From Winogradskyella sp. (GTDB taxonomy: Bacteria; Bacteroidota; Bacteroidia; Flavobacteriales; Flavobacteriaceae), in contig NZ_JANQIM010000014.1 of assembly GCF_028282165.1 (NCBI RefSeq), positions 1-64,000 on the forward strand: a stretch of DNA of 64,000 nt, in the 5' to 3' direction. Shown piece by piece: positions 36,176 through 43,971 of this stretch. Below the pieces are notes generated by a model. It saw nothing but the letters and a program-made list of their open reading frames with translations, had not been told where the DNA came from and searched no databases. The position numbers and the translations under genes are program-made. Every line of letters begins with the position of its first letter. Positions within the stretch are counted from its first letter, which is position 1.

Positions 36176-38524
36176 GATGTTCATTTGTGAAATTTCCATA
36201 ATCTGTAATTGAATTTGCTTAATTTTTTCCCTGTCATTAACTTTTATTTGGAAATTACTTTTGAAGTTATTGGCAATAAGGAATTGATTTTTATTCCACT
36301 CAGTAATAAAGGCATATTCTCTAAGATGCCCAAATATAATTGGAATTGCACCTCTATAATCAACTATACTTTTCTTAGGGCTAAATTCTAGTTTGTTTAT
36401 TAAGTTTATAAGAGCACTTATTTTAGAGTCAATTGTAATATTTTTTTTCGAAATGGTATATAGATGGTTCTTAATTAAATTGATAATTTTTGTTATTACA
36501 TCAAGTGATGAGTTTAAATAATCGTTTAAAGAAAGGAAAAGAACAAGACAAGAAAAGGCTACTTCATTTTCAGGTTGTAAACTGTTTAACAATAATTTTT
36601 TAAACCAATCTTGGCCTCTTTTGTGTGTTATATTCTGAGTATATAAAATTAATAACCACGGTGATCTAGAATTTTGAATTTTTTCACTTAAAGTTTCATT
36701 GCTACTAAATAAGTATAGTATTTTCAATACTCGATAGCTTAATTGTCCTTTGTGAAAAATTACTTTTTTCTCAAGTAGCCCAACATCTACTTTGCCCATT
36801 AATTCACTAACGAAGTAATAAACTTCATCGGTCAAGTATTTGTTCAACCAGTCGAAGCCTACGAACTCATCACTTGGCTTTAAAGAATCTACTATGTGTT
36901 CAGCAACAAAATATTCTTGAAATGATTTGTGAGGAAAATAAATTGATTCACCAAATTTCCTAGAGAGAAAGCATCCGGATATTAAGTCTCTTTTTAACTT
37001 ATTCAGATTGTTACCAGTTGCATTATATATTTTAGTGAATATGAAATCTGGAATATCTTCATTTTTTATGCTGTATTCATTTGAGTTTTCCCACAGGTAA
37101 GTTGCAATTAATTGAGTGAATTTTTGTCGTTCAGATTTTCCGATATTGAACTTTGATTGTTTGATAATTTCTCTATTAAGAATTTGTTGAGTAAATTCTT
37201 GATAAAGTGAAGTAGTAGTTAGTTTTTCTACATTTATATTTGTCTCTGGTAAAATATCAGCAAGCATCTTGAGTTGAACAGGTCTTGAACTAATTTCTCT
37301 TATTTTTTTATTTCCTAATTTTTCAGTTTTGAAAGTTAAAGTATGTTGATATTTCCGTTTTGACTTCTCATCTGTTGTGTTTTCGGCCAAATAATTATAA
37401 TATCGCTTAAGGAAACTTTTTATTTGGTCAGTCTTCAATAAATCAATCTCTATTTCATGATATTGAGGCCAATTAACATCTTTAATAATGCCTAAATTAG
37501 TTGATCTTTCTCCTCTTAACGCTAAACGATATTCTGCATCTGTAATGAAAGCATTGGGTCTTCCTAAAATAATCACTTTGCTATTTATTGAAATCAATGA
37601 ATTGATTTGAGTGAAATTATACTGAAATTCTTCCCAAGTCAATGAATGTTTCATTTCGTCAAATCCATCTAAGATTATTGTAAACTTTCCTAGTTTATTT
37701 AACCTAATAAATGAATGAAAGTTATAATTTTTAACTAGATTATTATTAGCTAATTCAATGGCAATTAAACCTTCAATTGATTGCTCTCGGGATATTTTAC
37801 TTAACCTTATAAGGATAGGAATTCGACTATCTTCTGACTTATTTAAAGATAGTTGATATGCTAAGAATTTCGCAAAGGAAGTCTTTCCTTGACCGTAACT
37901 CCCTAGAATTGCTAGTGGTGTATTGTCTGATTTACTAATCCAATTTTGAATAATATTGAATAAGTCAGTTTCAATTCGTCTTTCATACTCTGCATTTTTG
38001 TTAAATTTCAATTCATTTTCGTGATTATAAAAACTTTTACTTGGTCTTAATTCATATGGTAAAGTATTTGGTTTTGCATTTAAATAAATGAAATAATTAG
38101 ATATTCCGTCTGGACTATTTAGAAACTGATCTTTTAAATAACTCTTGTATTTAGAAAAATCGATAACGCTATTTAGAAGTTCATCATAGGTTACATAGAA
38201 TATATTTTTACAATAATCAAGATATTCTTTTGAAGCAACAGAAAAATTACTTTTTGAAACAATAACAACTTCATCCAGTAATCTATTAGAAACTAATACT
38301 GAATAGTCTTGGACAATTTTTTTTACAATACTAACTCCTAGATTTCGTTGATAGAATTTACATTCAACTGCGATTTTTTTTACTCTATTGAAGTTCTTTT
38401 CCTCAAAATAAAGATCGACTTTTTTGTTGCCTATCCTTTTTTCATCTTCAACATCCAGTCCTTTAAGAACTAATAACTCTTTAACGTCTTCTTCAAATAA
38501 TTTTCCTTTATCTAAGTCATTCAT
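36170..38524 (-). CDS. REase-NACHT NTPase, predicted antiphage defence protein
   Basis: A 784-residue STAND protein with three parts. Residues 1-120 form an Mrr-like PD-(D/E)xK nuclease domain (LFEEDVKELLVLKGLDVE, D37 in VDLYF, E54-x-K56 in AVECKFYQ). Residues 200-430 are a NACHT NTPase: Walker A GSYGQGKTS (208-216), Walker B FTIILDGFDEM (281-291), then GRPNAF, and SRPVQLKMLAD as the winged-helix start. The C-terminal 300 residues are helical and may sense the trigger. In bacterial NLR-like defence, target binding causes oligomerisation and the nuclease cuts DNA. No partner gene is needed. It is the first ORF of the cassette array; its TAA overlaps site 1. Confidence 0.85.
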   Translation of the reverse strand: MNDLDKGKLFEEDVKELLVLKGLDVEDEKRIGNKKVDLYFEEKNFNRVKKIAVECKFYQRNLGVSIVKKIVQDYSVLVSNRLLDEVVIVSKSNFSVASKEYLDYCKNIFYVTYDELLNSVIDFSKYKSYLKDQFLNSPDGISNYFIYLNAKPNTLPYELRPSKSFYNHENELKFNKNAEYERRIETDLFNIIQNWISKSDNTPLAILGSYGQGKTSFAKFLAYQLSLNKSEDSRIPILIRLSKISREQSIEGLIAIELANNNLVKNYNFHSFIRLNKLGKFTIILDGFDEMKHSLTWEEFQYNFTQINSLISINSKVIILGRPNAFITDAEYRLALRGERSTNLGIIKDVNWPQYHEIEIDLLKTDQIKSFLKRYYNYLAENTTDEKSKRKYQHTLTFKTEKLGNKKIREISSRPVQLKMLADILPETNINVEKLTTTSLYQEFTQQILNREIIKQSKFNIGKSERQKFTQLIATYLWENSNEYSIKNEDIPDFIFTKIYNATGNNLNKLKRDLISGCFLSRKFGESIYFPHKSFQEYFVAEHIVDSLKPSDEFVGFDWLNKYLTDEVYYFVSELMGKVDVGLLEKKVIFHKGQLSYRVLKILYLFSSNETLSEKIQNSRSPWLLILYTQNITHKRGQDWFKKLLLNSLQPENEVAFSCLVLFLSLNDYLNSSLDVITKIINLIKNHLYTISKKNITIDSKISALINLINKLEFSPKKSIVDYRGAIPIIFGHLREYAFITEWNKNQFLIANNFKSNFQIKVNDREKIKQIQLQIMEISQMNIT

Positions 38525-38552
38525 TATTTATTACAGCAGTTTTTTGAGAATT

Positions 38553-38675
38553 GCACCTAATGGGTATTGTATGGCGTCGTGAGGCTTGCCTCACGGGGTA
38601 ACCATAAATTTAACAAAAAATGATAAAATTTCGATTAGGAATTTCAGCTGTAATGAATTATAGCCATTGTTAGCA
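38553..38675. repeat. attC-like palindromic element, site 2
   Basis: Left core ACCTAAT (38555-38561) with arm GGTATTGTATGGC; right arm TATAGCCATTGTTAGC (38659-38674). Inner hairpin CGTGAGGC-TT-GCCTCACG (38578-38595), a perfect 8-bp stem. It lies between the DUF2971 gene end and the NACHT gene start. Confidence 0.65.
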
Positions 38676-38683
38676 AAAGTTTT

Positions 38684-39664
38684 TTATAAATTCATTTCCT
38701 CAATATATACTCCACTTCCTGCGATATCATTCATTGTCATTTTTTGAATTGATAATTCATACTTGTCAGGAAGCCTTTTTGCAATGAGTAATTTATTTGT
38801 TTTGTAACCTAAAGAGGCAAATAATTTAATCGTGGAATATCTGTCTTTAGGTGTAGATTTACAACCAAAAATTATTTCTGTTATGCTACTCCGCTTTATT
38901 TTCAATGACCCTTGGTCTTTATGTATTAATCTTATTTCATTTTCATACTTCCATTTAGAATATTTATTACTCAATATTTTAAATTTTAAGTCTTCAAGTT
39001 TTATGATTGAATAATCAAAAATATTAATTGGGTCATCAGAATAATTAACCTTTAAAACATCCAACTTTTCATTGGTGTCAAAACAAATATTTTGCGTTGT
39101 ATCATTTCCTAAATCATATTTTATACATATACCTTTATGATTATTAGCATAATGTCCCCACATTACAGGACATTTTGGATTATTTGAACCACAAGAAACA
39201 CCTATATTGTGTTGGTCAATTATAATAAAAATATAATCGTGGTACATTTTAATTTGCAGATATTCAGAATTTTGAGCTAAAAGCTTCTCGAAATTTGATT
39301 CGTCGGAATAGAAAGTATAAAGTTCAATTAGTTTATTTGTCTTATCTAGAATCTCATTTTCATACAATTCTTTTTCAAATAATTTAGCTGAAAAAAATGT
39401 CTCAATTAATCTTTTATACTGTTCGTGTTTATTAAGATTATTACTGTTTTCGAAAATTTCGGCCTTAAAGTTGTTTAGTTTACTACCTAAAAAATCGAAG
39501 AATGACTTGAGTTTTATTTCGTCAGATGTTAAAGAAAATCTCGGATAGCTGTCAAATGGGTCGTTAAAATTCCTTGGGTTTGAGAAGAATAGTTCATTAT
39601 TAATGATGGAACTATAAAAGTTTTGATTTATCGTAGAATATTTATAGAAATGTTCTTTTCTCAT
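38684..39664 (-). CDS. DUF2971 domain protein
   Basis: A 326-residue soluble protein. DUF2971 marks: FYKYSTINQNFYSSIINNELFFSNPRNFNDPFD near the N-terminus, the central CPVMWGHYANNHKGICIKYD and SKWKYENEIRLIH, and ITEIIFGCKSTPKD after it. The family's biochemistry is not established; it is common in accessory and defence-rich regions. It is a single-gene unit between attC-like sites 2 and 3. Confidence 0.88.
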   Translation of the reverse strand: MRKEHFYKYSTINQNFYSSIINNELFFSNPRNFNDPFDSYPRFSLTSDEIKLKSFFDFLGSKLNNFKAEIFENSNNLNKHEQYKRLIETFFSAKLFEKELYENEILDKTNKLIELYTFYSDESNFEKLLAQNSEYLQIKMYHDYIFIIIDQHNIGVSCGSNNPKCPVMWGHYANNHKGICIKYDLGNDTTQNICFDTNEKLDVLKVNYSDDPINIFDYSIIKLEDLKFKILSNKYSKWKYENEIRLIHKDQGSLKIKRSSITEIIFGCKSTPKDRYSTIKLFASLGYKTNKLLIAKRLPDKYELSIQKMTMNDIAGSGVYIEEMNL

Positions 39665-39691
39665 TATTTAGCAATTTGTTGTCAAGTTTTT

Positions 39692-39820
39692 GATAACGGT
39701 CAAGGCTATGAGTAGTTGTATGGGTTTGCGTTAAACTTTGCAAGTACACACTAAGCTGAAAATCTGTGAGGATTTTCAGAAATAGGCGATAACAAGCAAT
39801 TACTTATAGCCATTGTTAGC
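39692..39820. repeat. attC-like palindromic element, site 3
   Basis: Left core GATAACGG (39692) with GGCTATGAGTAGTTG (39704-39718) and TTGTATGGG; right arm CAATTACTTATAGCC (39797-39811) then ATTGTTAGC. These arms pair over 13 of 15 positions. Inner hairpin CTGAAAATC / GATTTTCAG (39756-39779), a 9-bp stem. The right arm repeats the 16 bases of site 2 (39805-39820) exactly. The TIR gene stop codon lies in the right core. Confidence 0.65.
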
Positions 39821-40919
39821 TGTAGTTTTTTATTTTATTATCAATTTCTGAAGTTATTTTGTTAAAATTATTTTCAATTAACAAATTGGGAGTTAAGGCA
39901 TTCATGTCCATTATAAATGATGTCAAATCACCAAAATTATTTGTTATATTTTTAATTTTTTCATATTCAATATATTGTTCTTTGCTAATTTGATGAACTC
40001 TTTTTTGAATTAAATCGATCCATGCTTTTTCTTTTTCCTCCCAATATTTATAGTAACTTTCTAATATTTTTGGATCATTTAGTTTAATATTTTCTAAATG
40101 AATGGGAAATATCTTATTTGTAAATAGATGTTTTTCGAATTTAGAGTTACGATAAATCTCAAAAAGTTCAAACATACAATAAGTCGATTTTAAGTATTTA
40201 TCTGAAAGAACAATAATAATCATCATACTTTTTCCTATTTCTTTCATGAAAGCACTTATCAGTCCACGATATCCTATCTCCATCTTGTCTCTTTTAACGT
40301 TGTAGTTTTTTGATTTCAAATAATCGAATAAGCTATCTACTATTTCTTCTCTGTCGACATTTTTATCATCTTTCCAAGCGTATGATATATATATATTGTT
40401 TTTTTGCTTTATCTGTGAGGTGGTAGTAGTCGGTTCTTTATTATAATCATTTATATTGTAAATAGGATTTCCATGAGCATCGCAAAAAGTTCCACCTGCT
40501 TTTAAAATTCTATCAATATTTTTTTTTATCAAGTTATGATTTAGCTGCCTGTGCTTATCGATTTTTGGATTTTCTATTATAGAATTTAATAAATCAAATC
40601 CCATAGTAGAAGCATTTTGAAAATTATCAAATAGTTTTAGTAATAAGGGTCTTTGTATAGGAGTATTAGATAATAGAATTGTTTCTGTCTGAAGATTACA
40701 TAAGTGAATGTATTCTGCAATTCTTAATGAATAAAAATTAGGAAGCGTTAATGGTAATATTATTAAATTAACAGACGGGTCTATACATTCAATAAATTCT
40801 TTATCTGAGAAATTATCTCTTTTAAAAAAAATGATTTCCTTAACTTTTAGATTTTTTGAAAGAAACCTATTAAAAATTAGTTTTTGAATTTCTTCTTTGT
40901 ATACTATTATTATTTTCAT
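39816..40919 (-). CDS. TIR-domain protein with receiver-like N-terminus, predicted defence effector
   Basis: A 367-residue protein. Residues 1-115 have a receiver-like alpha/beta pattern (KIIIVYKEE, SVNLIILPLTLP with LRIAEYIHL, TILLSN) but lack a clear phospho-acceptor site. Residues 173-330 are a TIR domain: NIYISYAWKDD, MEIGYRGLISAFMKEIGKSMMIIIVLSDKYLKSTYCMFELFEI, with the putative catalytic Glu at 251 in CMFELF. TIR effectors cleave or convert NAD+ to stop phage spread. The N-terminal part could be the switch. Fold calls are by pattern only. A single-gene unit between sites 3 and 4. Confidence 0.82.
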   Translation of the reverse strand: MKIIIVYKEEIQKLIFNRFLSKNLKVKEIIFFKRDNFSDKEFIECIDPSVNLIILPLTLPNFYSLRIAEYIHLCNLQTETILLSNTPIQRPLLLKLFDNFQNASTMGFDLLNSIIENPKIDKHRQLNHNLIKKNIDRILKAGGTFCDAHGNPIYNINDYNKEPTTTTSQIKQKNNIYISYAWKDDKNVDREEIVDSLFDYLKSKNYNVKRDKMEIGYRGLISAFMKEIGKSMMIIIVLSDKYLKSTYCMFELFEIYRNSKFEKHLFTNKIFPIHLENIKLNDPKILESYYKYWEEKEKAWIDLIQKRVHQISKEQYIEYEKIKNITNNFGDLTSFIMDMNALTPNLLIENNFNKITSEIDNKIKNYS

Positions 40920-40962
40920 TATGCATATTTAATATAGAAATCAAGCTCATTTTTTCAAATTG

Positions 40963-41045
40963 CAGCTAACGGTTTTGTGTATGGCTCGTTGCGGAAATCA
41001 GCTATGATTTTCCACCATAACCTAAAGATAGCAAATTGTAGGCAG
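40963..41045. repeat. attC-like palindromic element, site 4 (short, degenerate)
   Basis: Left core GCTAACGG (40965) with TTTTGTGTATGGC (40973-40985). The right side is weaker: GATAGCAAATTGTAGGC ending 41043. Inner hairpin GGAAATCA / TGATTTTCC (40993-41013). At about 83 bp it is the shortest copy. Confidence 0.5.
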
Positions 41046-41060
41046 TAGTCTATTGTCATT

Positions 41061-42161
41061 CTAAGGAAAGCTTGGACTAGTAATGTAGTTTCTAATTTTT
41101 TTTCTGAGAATTTTCTCGTCCTTAAAAATTCTACTTGCGGAAAACAACAATTTATTAAATTGATGTCTCTCCATTTTTTTATCACTTGAAAGGTCTCCTC
41201 TCTTATATAAATAGATTTTCTTACATTTTGAAATATTCATAATTTCATCAAGAAGTGTTTTGTCCGTGCTCCCTAGTGAATGTCCAAGTACATGAACCTC
41301 ATAAGATGGAAAGGAATTTATTGCTTCATTATACAACCTTTCATAATAATTTTTAGATAGGTACTGAAATGTTTTAAAATGTTCCAAGAACTCATCTATT
41401 TCGGTGTTTTTGATGTCTATATAATCTTTGTTTTGATCATTTCCGTAACCTAAAATAATATCATTATTAATTATTGACCCATGAATATAATTTACATTAA
41501 AAACTGCCCTCGAACTATTTAGATCAATATACTGTTCAATGGTATTGGTGTAATTGAAATTTAGAATGTACCCATTTTTGGCATCTCTAAAGATTTTTTT
41601 TAGGAACTCATCTACCTTACAATGTTTTGTGATATCCAGACTTTTTAAGTATTCAATGAGAAATCCTTTGATTTGCTCAAAATCACTATTTAGAGATTCT
41701 AGTTTATGTCTCGTTAATGAAAAATCTCTATTACTGTCGAATGACTTTTTTATAGTCTTTAATTCACCGAAATATGAATTTTCTACATCAAACCAATTGT
41801 TGTAATTGTTTTCATATAATTTACTTAAAAATTTATTGGACAGAATTAAACCTAAACTACCTAGGTTTTTTTTTAAATACTTGTTTAGAACTTCCTTGTC
41901 ATCATTAAGCGCTGAACGAATAAGATTATTGAAATAATCGTTGCCCAATTCGTCGATTTTTTCTACCCTGATATTTATTTTCTTAAGTGCATTTGAGAAA
42001 AAATATGAATTGTTATTGATATTTTTTACAATTACATCCTTGAGCTCAGGTGCGATTTTGTCAGTTACTATAAAATTTGCTAAATCAGAGAAGCTTGTTT
42101 TAAAACCATGAGCCAAATCAAATCCATTACCAATTAAAATTATTTTATTTTTTATGTTCAT
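41061..42161 (-). CDS. AbiH-family abortive-infection protein
   Basis: A 366-residue protein of the AbiH family, named for a lactococcal phage-resistance protein. The N-terminal signature IILIGNGFDLAHGFKTSFSDL (8-28) and the C-terminal HVLGHSLGSTDKTLLDEIM are both present; NFNYTNTIEQY and YIHGS lie between. The mechanism is unknown; AbiH proteins act alone. It is the last ORF of the array, between sites 4 and 5. Confidence 0.9.
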   Translation of the reverse strand: MNIKNKIILIGNGFDLAHGFKTSFSDLANFIVTDKIAPELKDVIVKNINNNSYFFSNALKKINIRVEKIDELGNDYFNNLIRSALNDDKEVLNKYLKKNLGSLGLILSNKFLSKLYENNYNNWFDVENSYFGELKTIKKSFDSNRDFSLTRHKLESLNSDFEQIKGFLIEYLKSLDITKHCKVDEFLKKIFRDAKNGYILNFNYTNTIEQYIDLNSSRAVFNVNYIHGSIINNDIILGYGNDQNKDYIDIKNTEIDEFLEHFKTFQYLSKNYYERLYNEAINSFPSYEVHVLGHSLGSTDKTLLDEIMNISKCKKIYLYKRGDLSSDKKMERHQFNKLLFSASRIFKDEKILRKKIRNYITSPSFP

Positions 42162-42507
42162 TGCTAGGATTGTGTTCTGAAGATTACTGCCAATGGGCTC
42201 TGTGTATGGCAGCGTGAGGTGATTCTACATCTCACAGAGTAGCCAGCATCGAGCCTTATGAGCTATACACTTGGTTGATGGCAGTACCTTTTGCTCATTG
42301 CGACAACTAAGTTAATAAAACATTTCATAGAAGAAAACTTCAATCCCAATATACGAAGTGCTAGTCGGAATAAAAAAATATGTAATGGCGCAATATATCT
42401 AATTTTCGGTCATCTTTTTCAAGTATATGTTAATGCTGAATCCAGATACTGTCCAAAGTCTTTTTTGTGCATTCAAAGCTTTAAAGAGGTGGCAAATCAT
42501 CAAGCAT
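42162..42507. other. Gap of about 350 bp after the array
   Basis: Contains attC-like site 5 and then about 220 bp with no gene or clear signal before the start of the secreted protein gene at 42508. The array's right limit is likely here, but no direct repeat matching the tRNA end was found. Confidence 0.5.
42185..42286. repeat. attC-like palindromic element, site 5
   Basis: Ends are TACTGCCA (42185-42192) and TGGCAGTA (42279-42286), a perfect 8-bp inverted pair. Next come TGTGTATGGC (42201-42210) and GCTATACAC (42262-42270). Inner hairpin GTGAGGTG / CATCTCAC (42214-42235, one G-T pair). The core is CTGCC instead of CTAAC, so it is a variant of the others. Confidence 0.55.
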
Positions 42508-42990
42508 ATGAAATTCATCAAAGCATCTGTCATAGGACTACTCTTCTCATTATTTAGCATGTTGGGCTTTGCCCAGGAGATGGAATGGGAAGGGTTGGAT
42601 TTATCAGATTATCCGTTTATTGAAGGCAATTTTGCTAAAGCAGAGCGATATTCTTTTCAGAAGAATAAACTAGTCATACATATTTCAGGTGGGCAGGGAA
42701 TTGAAGAAGAGCCGGAACCCTATACAGCCAGAGAACATGCCGAGATTTTATACAATGGGTTCAAAAACTTTGAATACACCAATTCCCCAACCGAGATTAT
42801 CGTGTTTTATTATAAAGCAGGGAAGAACAGAGTAACGAAGGCCAGTGTAGTGATTTGCGGTGAAGAATATACATCCAAAAGCGGTGAGACAAATTTTTCG
42901 CCAGCCGCAATAGGCAATGCCATAGATATATTCACTAAACGCTTTTATCAAGCGCGAGGATGGTTGAAGAAACCAAAGAAAAAGGGATGA
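42508..42990 (+). CDS. Secreted protein of unknown function
   Basis: Not recognised. From ATG 42508 the product has 160 residues with a signal peptide (MKFIKASVIGLLFSLFSMLGFAQ), then an acidic globular domain with one cysteine (ASVVICGEE) and a basic end (KKPKKKG). A longer reading from 42427 would place the signal peptide internally, so I rejected it. It lies just outside the cassette array. Confidence 0.65.
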   Translation: MKFIKASVIGLLFSLFSMLGFAQEMEWEGLDLSDYPFIEGNFAKAERYSFQKNKLVIHISGGQGIEEEPEPYTAREHAEILYNGFKNFEYTNSPTEIIVFYYKAGKNRVTKASVVICGEEYTSKSGETNFSPAAIGNAIDIFTKRFYQARGWLKKPKKKG

Positions 42991-43099
42991 GTTTAGTTTA
43001 AGCCTATACCTTTAGCCTCAGGGAAAAGAAGTTTCGTTTCTTTTTGCGAGGGGTCATGGATACCAGTTATTTAAATAAAGATTAATATTTCTAAATGTT

Positions 43100-43135
43100 A
43101 CAGCGATATTTTAAGTATGGAGTATCGCTGTTTTT
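43100..43135 (+). terminator. Terminator
   Basis: Stem ACAGCGATA / TATCGCTGT with a 14-base loop and a T-run, between the secreted protein gene and the monooxygenase gene. Confidence 0.75.
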
Positions 43136-43165
43136 GTTTTAACAAAAAAGTAATATCTTTTTGGT

Positions 43166-43465
43166 ATGAAAGTCGTCGTAGGTATATGGAAAATTAAAGC
43201 GGGCAAACGTCAAGAATTTATTCTTGAGAGTAAACGTGTTTCTGAAGCCTCTAAGGATGAATCAGGACTATTAAGTTATTCATTTTCTGAAAGTCATTTA
43301 GAAGAGAATACTTTCATTTTTTTTGAGGAATGGAAAGATGATAAAGCTATTTCGTATCATAAGTCGCAACCATATTTTAAAACTTTTATAGAGAACACTA
43401 AGGAAATGCTGGTAGAAGACTTCTCGGGAAATATATACAGCATAAATAGCATTCATTCTTTTTAA
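43166..43465 (+). CDS. Antibiotic biosynthesis monooxygenase (ABM) domain protein
   Basis: A 99-residue dimeric ferredoxin-like protein of the ABM/YgiN group. Typical features are VVGIWKIKAGKRQEFILESKRVSEASKDESG at the start and the FIFFEEWKDDKAISYHKSQPYFKTF motif. Members are often quinol monooxygenases or heme-degrading relatives; the substrate cannot be told from sequence. Confidence 0.85.
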   Translation: MKVVVGIWKIKAGKRQEFILESKRVSEASKDESGLLSYSFSESHLEENTFIFFEEWKDDKAISYHKSQPYFKTFIENTKEMLVEDFSGNIYSINSIHSF

Positions 43466-43560
43466 CAAAACAACGATCTTATTAATTTGAAAATAGACGG
43501 GATTTATTTGTAAAGAAAAAACAGGCAAAACACCGCTTCAACTGCGTAATACTTAAAATT

Positions 43561-43616
43561 GGTCATCTCTTATTTGTTTATGGTTTAGCCTGTTGCTTAT
43601 AGCACAGGTACATTTG
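43561..43616 (+). promoter_or_regulatory. Promoter region with GGTCA motif (copy A)
   Basis: GGTCA at 43561-43565 and a -7 box TACATTTG at 43609-43616 followed by TAGTG. The start of GGTCA is 48 bp upstream of the start of the -7 box, as in the region at 51586-51641, and the sequence between is similar. A short frame of 18 codons (43639-43695) follows, a possible remnant of a gene like that at 51667. Confidence 0.5.
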
Positions 43617-43713
43617 TAGTGTTTATTAATTATAGGTTATGAAATTTTCAGAAACAAAAAACAGAACAGAGCCATCATTAAACCTTTATAGTTAAGTTTA
43701 CACACATCATAAA

Positions 43714-43948
43714 ATGAAAAAGCTAAAATCAACATTTATTGCTTGGATAGCTATCTATCCTGCAATTGCAGCTGTATTATTGGTGTTTGGAAACTATTTA
43801 ACACACAAACCAATTCTGTTGCGTACCTTTATTATAACTGTCGTTTTAGTACCATTAATGATATATATTGATTCCGTTTTGGACTAGAGTCTTTACAAGA
43901 ATTACATTCCGCAGTATTTATTATATTTATTTTAGAAAAGATAAATAA
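43714..43948 (+). pseudogene. Frameshifted copy of a small membrane protein
   Basis: From ATG 43714 the frame reads MKKLKSTFIAWIAIYPAIAA and stops after 57 codons at 43887. It is clearly paralogous to the intact 67-residue protein at 48284 (MKKLKTSFIVWIAIYPAITG). Near 43867 two bases are missing inside an ATATAT run; shifting frame restores LIPFWTRVF, matching LIPFWTKVF of the intact copy, with a stop at 43948. A truncated but functional product is possible but less likely. Confidence 0.8.
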
Positions 43949-43971
43949 CACAGTTTTATGTCTAAGGTGAA

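Larger units (their letters stand above)
35285..42286 (-). mobile_element. Candidate gene-cassette array with defence genes
   Basis: One small tyrosine recombinase and four minus-strand genes (NACHT, DUF2971, TIR, AbiH) lie here; palindromic attC-like elements precede, separate and follow the four genes (five elements). This is the layout of an integron cassette array: one ORF, one site, repeated, with all ORFs in the same direction. It differs from classic integrons in that the recombinase is small, lacks an N-terminal core-binding domain and stands at the 3' end of the array in the same orientation. Outer limits are not proven; no flanking direct repeat was found. Confidence 0.5.

Noticed and set aside
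40955..41185. Minus-strand 76-residue frame across site 4 and the AbiH end
   Set aside because: It runs in another frame through AbiH coding DNA and the palindromic element; no protein family features.
35285..42286. Class 1-type integron
   Set aside because: No IntI-type integrase with its extra alpha-helical patch, no divergent intI-attI arrangement, and the recombinase is at the 3' end of the array. The likeness is in the sites and layout only.
43639..43695. 18-codon leader peptide or gene after the copy A promoter
   Set aside because: Shares only EPSL-like residues with the protein at 51667; too short to support as a gene.
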